A DNA stretch of 6,464 nt, taken from the NCBI GenBank assembly GCA_945787265.1, contig CALZHS010000100.1, forward strand, positions 1 through 6,464, read 5' to 3'. Source of the DNA: an uncultured Gammaproteobacteria bacterium. Its GTDB lineage: Bacteria; Pseudomonadota; Gammaproteobacteria; GCA-001735895. The notes beneath the pieces are model-generated. The model saw only the letters and a list, made by a program, of their open reading frames with translations, was not told where the DNA came from and did no database searches. The translations under genes and the position numbers were made by a program. Of the stretch, positions 6,134 to 6,464 are shown one piece after another (position 1 is the first letter of the stretch; the number at the start of each line of letters is the position of its first letter).

Positions 6134-6156
6134 TCGGTTTTTTGATCCTGTAGAAT
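6129..6156 (+). promoter_or_regulatory. Candidate promoter of the deacylase gene
   Basis: TTCACT (6129-6134, 4/6 to TTGACA) and TAGAAT (6151-6156, 5/6 to TATAAT) are 16 bp apart, with a predicted start near 6163 and a leader of about 39 bases. The -35 hexamer overlaps the GTG start codon of pcnB on the other strand. A second, weaker pair is TTGATC (6142-6147) and CATAAC (6165-6170) with 17 bp spacing. Either would drive the gene starting at 6202. Confidence 0.35.
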
Positions 6157-6162
6157 GTCGGC

Positions 6163-6171
6163 ATCATAACA
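6163..6171 (-). promoter_or_regulatory. Candidate extended -10 promoter of the pcnB-folK-dNK-panB-panC operon
   Basis: On the minus strand the sequence is TG-T-TATGAT, an extended -10 element (TGn plus a 5/6 match to TATAAT). Transcription would start near 6156, giving a leader of about 23 bases before the GTG of pcnB. The -35 position has no good hexamer, which extended -10 promoters often do without. An AGGA lies about 15 bases before the GTG, too far to be an ideal ribosome site, so translation initiation may be weak. Confidence 0.45.
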
Positions 6172-6201
6172 TTTCAGGCCGCGAAAGTAGCGTTAGTTTC
6201 A

Positions 6202-6464
6202 GTGAAGCCCGCCAACCTCAAGGTGAAGAACCGTCTCCAACAGGCGGGCTTCGAATTCGAGATCAGGATTTTGTCCGACGCGGTCAGAACCGCGCGGCTG
6301 GCCGCCGACGCGCTCGGTTGCGAAGTTGGCCAGATTGCCAATTCGTTGATCTTCAGGAATCAGTCAAATGAGGAGGCAGTGCTGGTCATGTGCGCCGGTG
6401 ACCGCCGTGTCGATCTGCAAAAAGTGCGGCTTGAAACCGGAATCGAGCTCGGCAAGGCAGACGC
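6202..6464 (+). CDS. YbaK/ProX-family aminoacyl-tRNA deacylase, N-terminal part (cut by window end)
   Basis: The first 87 codons are visible. The frame is closed upstream by TAG at 6151, and GTG at 6202 is the only plausible start at the expected distance; its ribosome site is poor. The YbaK/prolyl-tRNA editing domain hydrolyses amino acids wrongly attached to tRNA (for example Cys-tRNA(Pro) or Ala-tRNA(Pro)). Visible family features are the N-terminal helix with RTARLAADALGCEVGQIANSLIFR (29-52) and VLVMCAGDRRVDLQKV (60-75), the AGDRRVD turn being very characteristic, followed by the ADA segment (85-87). In most members the first motif reads IxKSL, with a lysine that acts in catalysis; here it is Asn47. 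This occurs in some annotated YbaK-family proteins as I remember them, so it may mark a subgroup with different substrates. Substrate is unknown. Confidence 0.85.
   Translation, partial: MKPANLKVKNRLQQAGFEFEIRILSDAVRTARLAADALGCEVGQIANSLIFRNQSNEEAVLVMCAGDRRVDLQKVRLETGIELGKAD

Overview
The window reads as a compact stretch of a gammaproteobacterial chromosome. The pcnB-folK linkage, the panB-panC pair, the PcnB type of poly(A) polymerase and an Lgt end that can be lined up with Escherichia coli Lgt all point that way. Base composition is moderately GC-rich and gaps are very short. I cannot name a genus. No RNA gene, insertion sequence, CRISPR array, phage gene or origin is visible, and no gap exceeds about 85 bases.

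Layout. The left edge (1-393, +) holds the C-terminal part of a prolipoprotein diacylglyceryl transferase (Lgt) family membrane protein with an unusual extra C-terminal segment. Next is a small cupin-fold protein of unknown function (438-956, -), divergent from a WYL-domain transcription regulator (1040-2014, +). Their 83-bp shared control region carries a perfect 7-bp inverted repeat and opposed -10-like boxes. Converging on the regulator is a five-gene block on the minus strand, read right to left: pcnB, folK, a deoxynucleoside kinase, panB, panC (6133 down to 2020). Its genes overlap by 11 and 8 bp or are spaced by 14 and 9 bp, so it is almost certainly one operon. Divergent from pcnB, across 68 bp with candidate overlapping promoters, the right edge starts a YbaK/ProX-type aminoacyl-tRNA deacylase (6202-, +) cut by the window end.

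How the genes fit together. The block joins RNA 3'-end polyadenylation (PcnB), folate synthesis (FolK), dNTP salvage (deoxynucleoside kinase) and the pantothenate branch towards coenzyme A (PanB, which consumes methylenetetrahydrofolate, then PanC). FolK and PanB are linked through folate, and the kinase through nucleotide pools. panD is not in the window. I see no clear new multi-gene system. The most noteworthy points are the cupin/WYL pair with its palindrome, the extended Lgt tail, the kinase embedded in the folate/pantothenate operon, and a deacylase lacking the usual catalytic-loop lysine.
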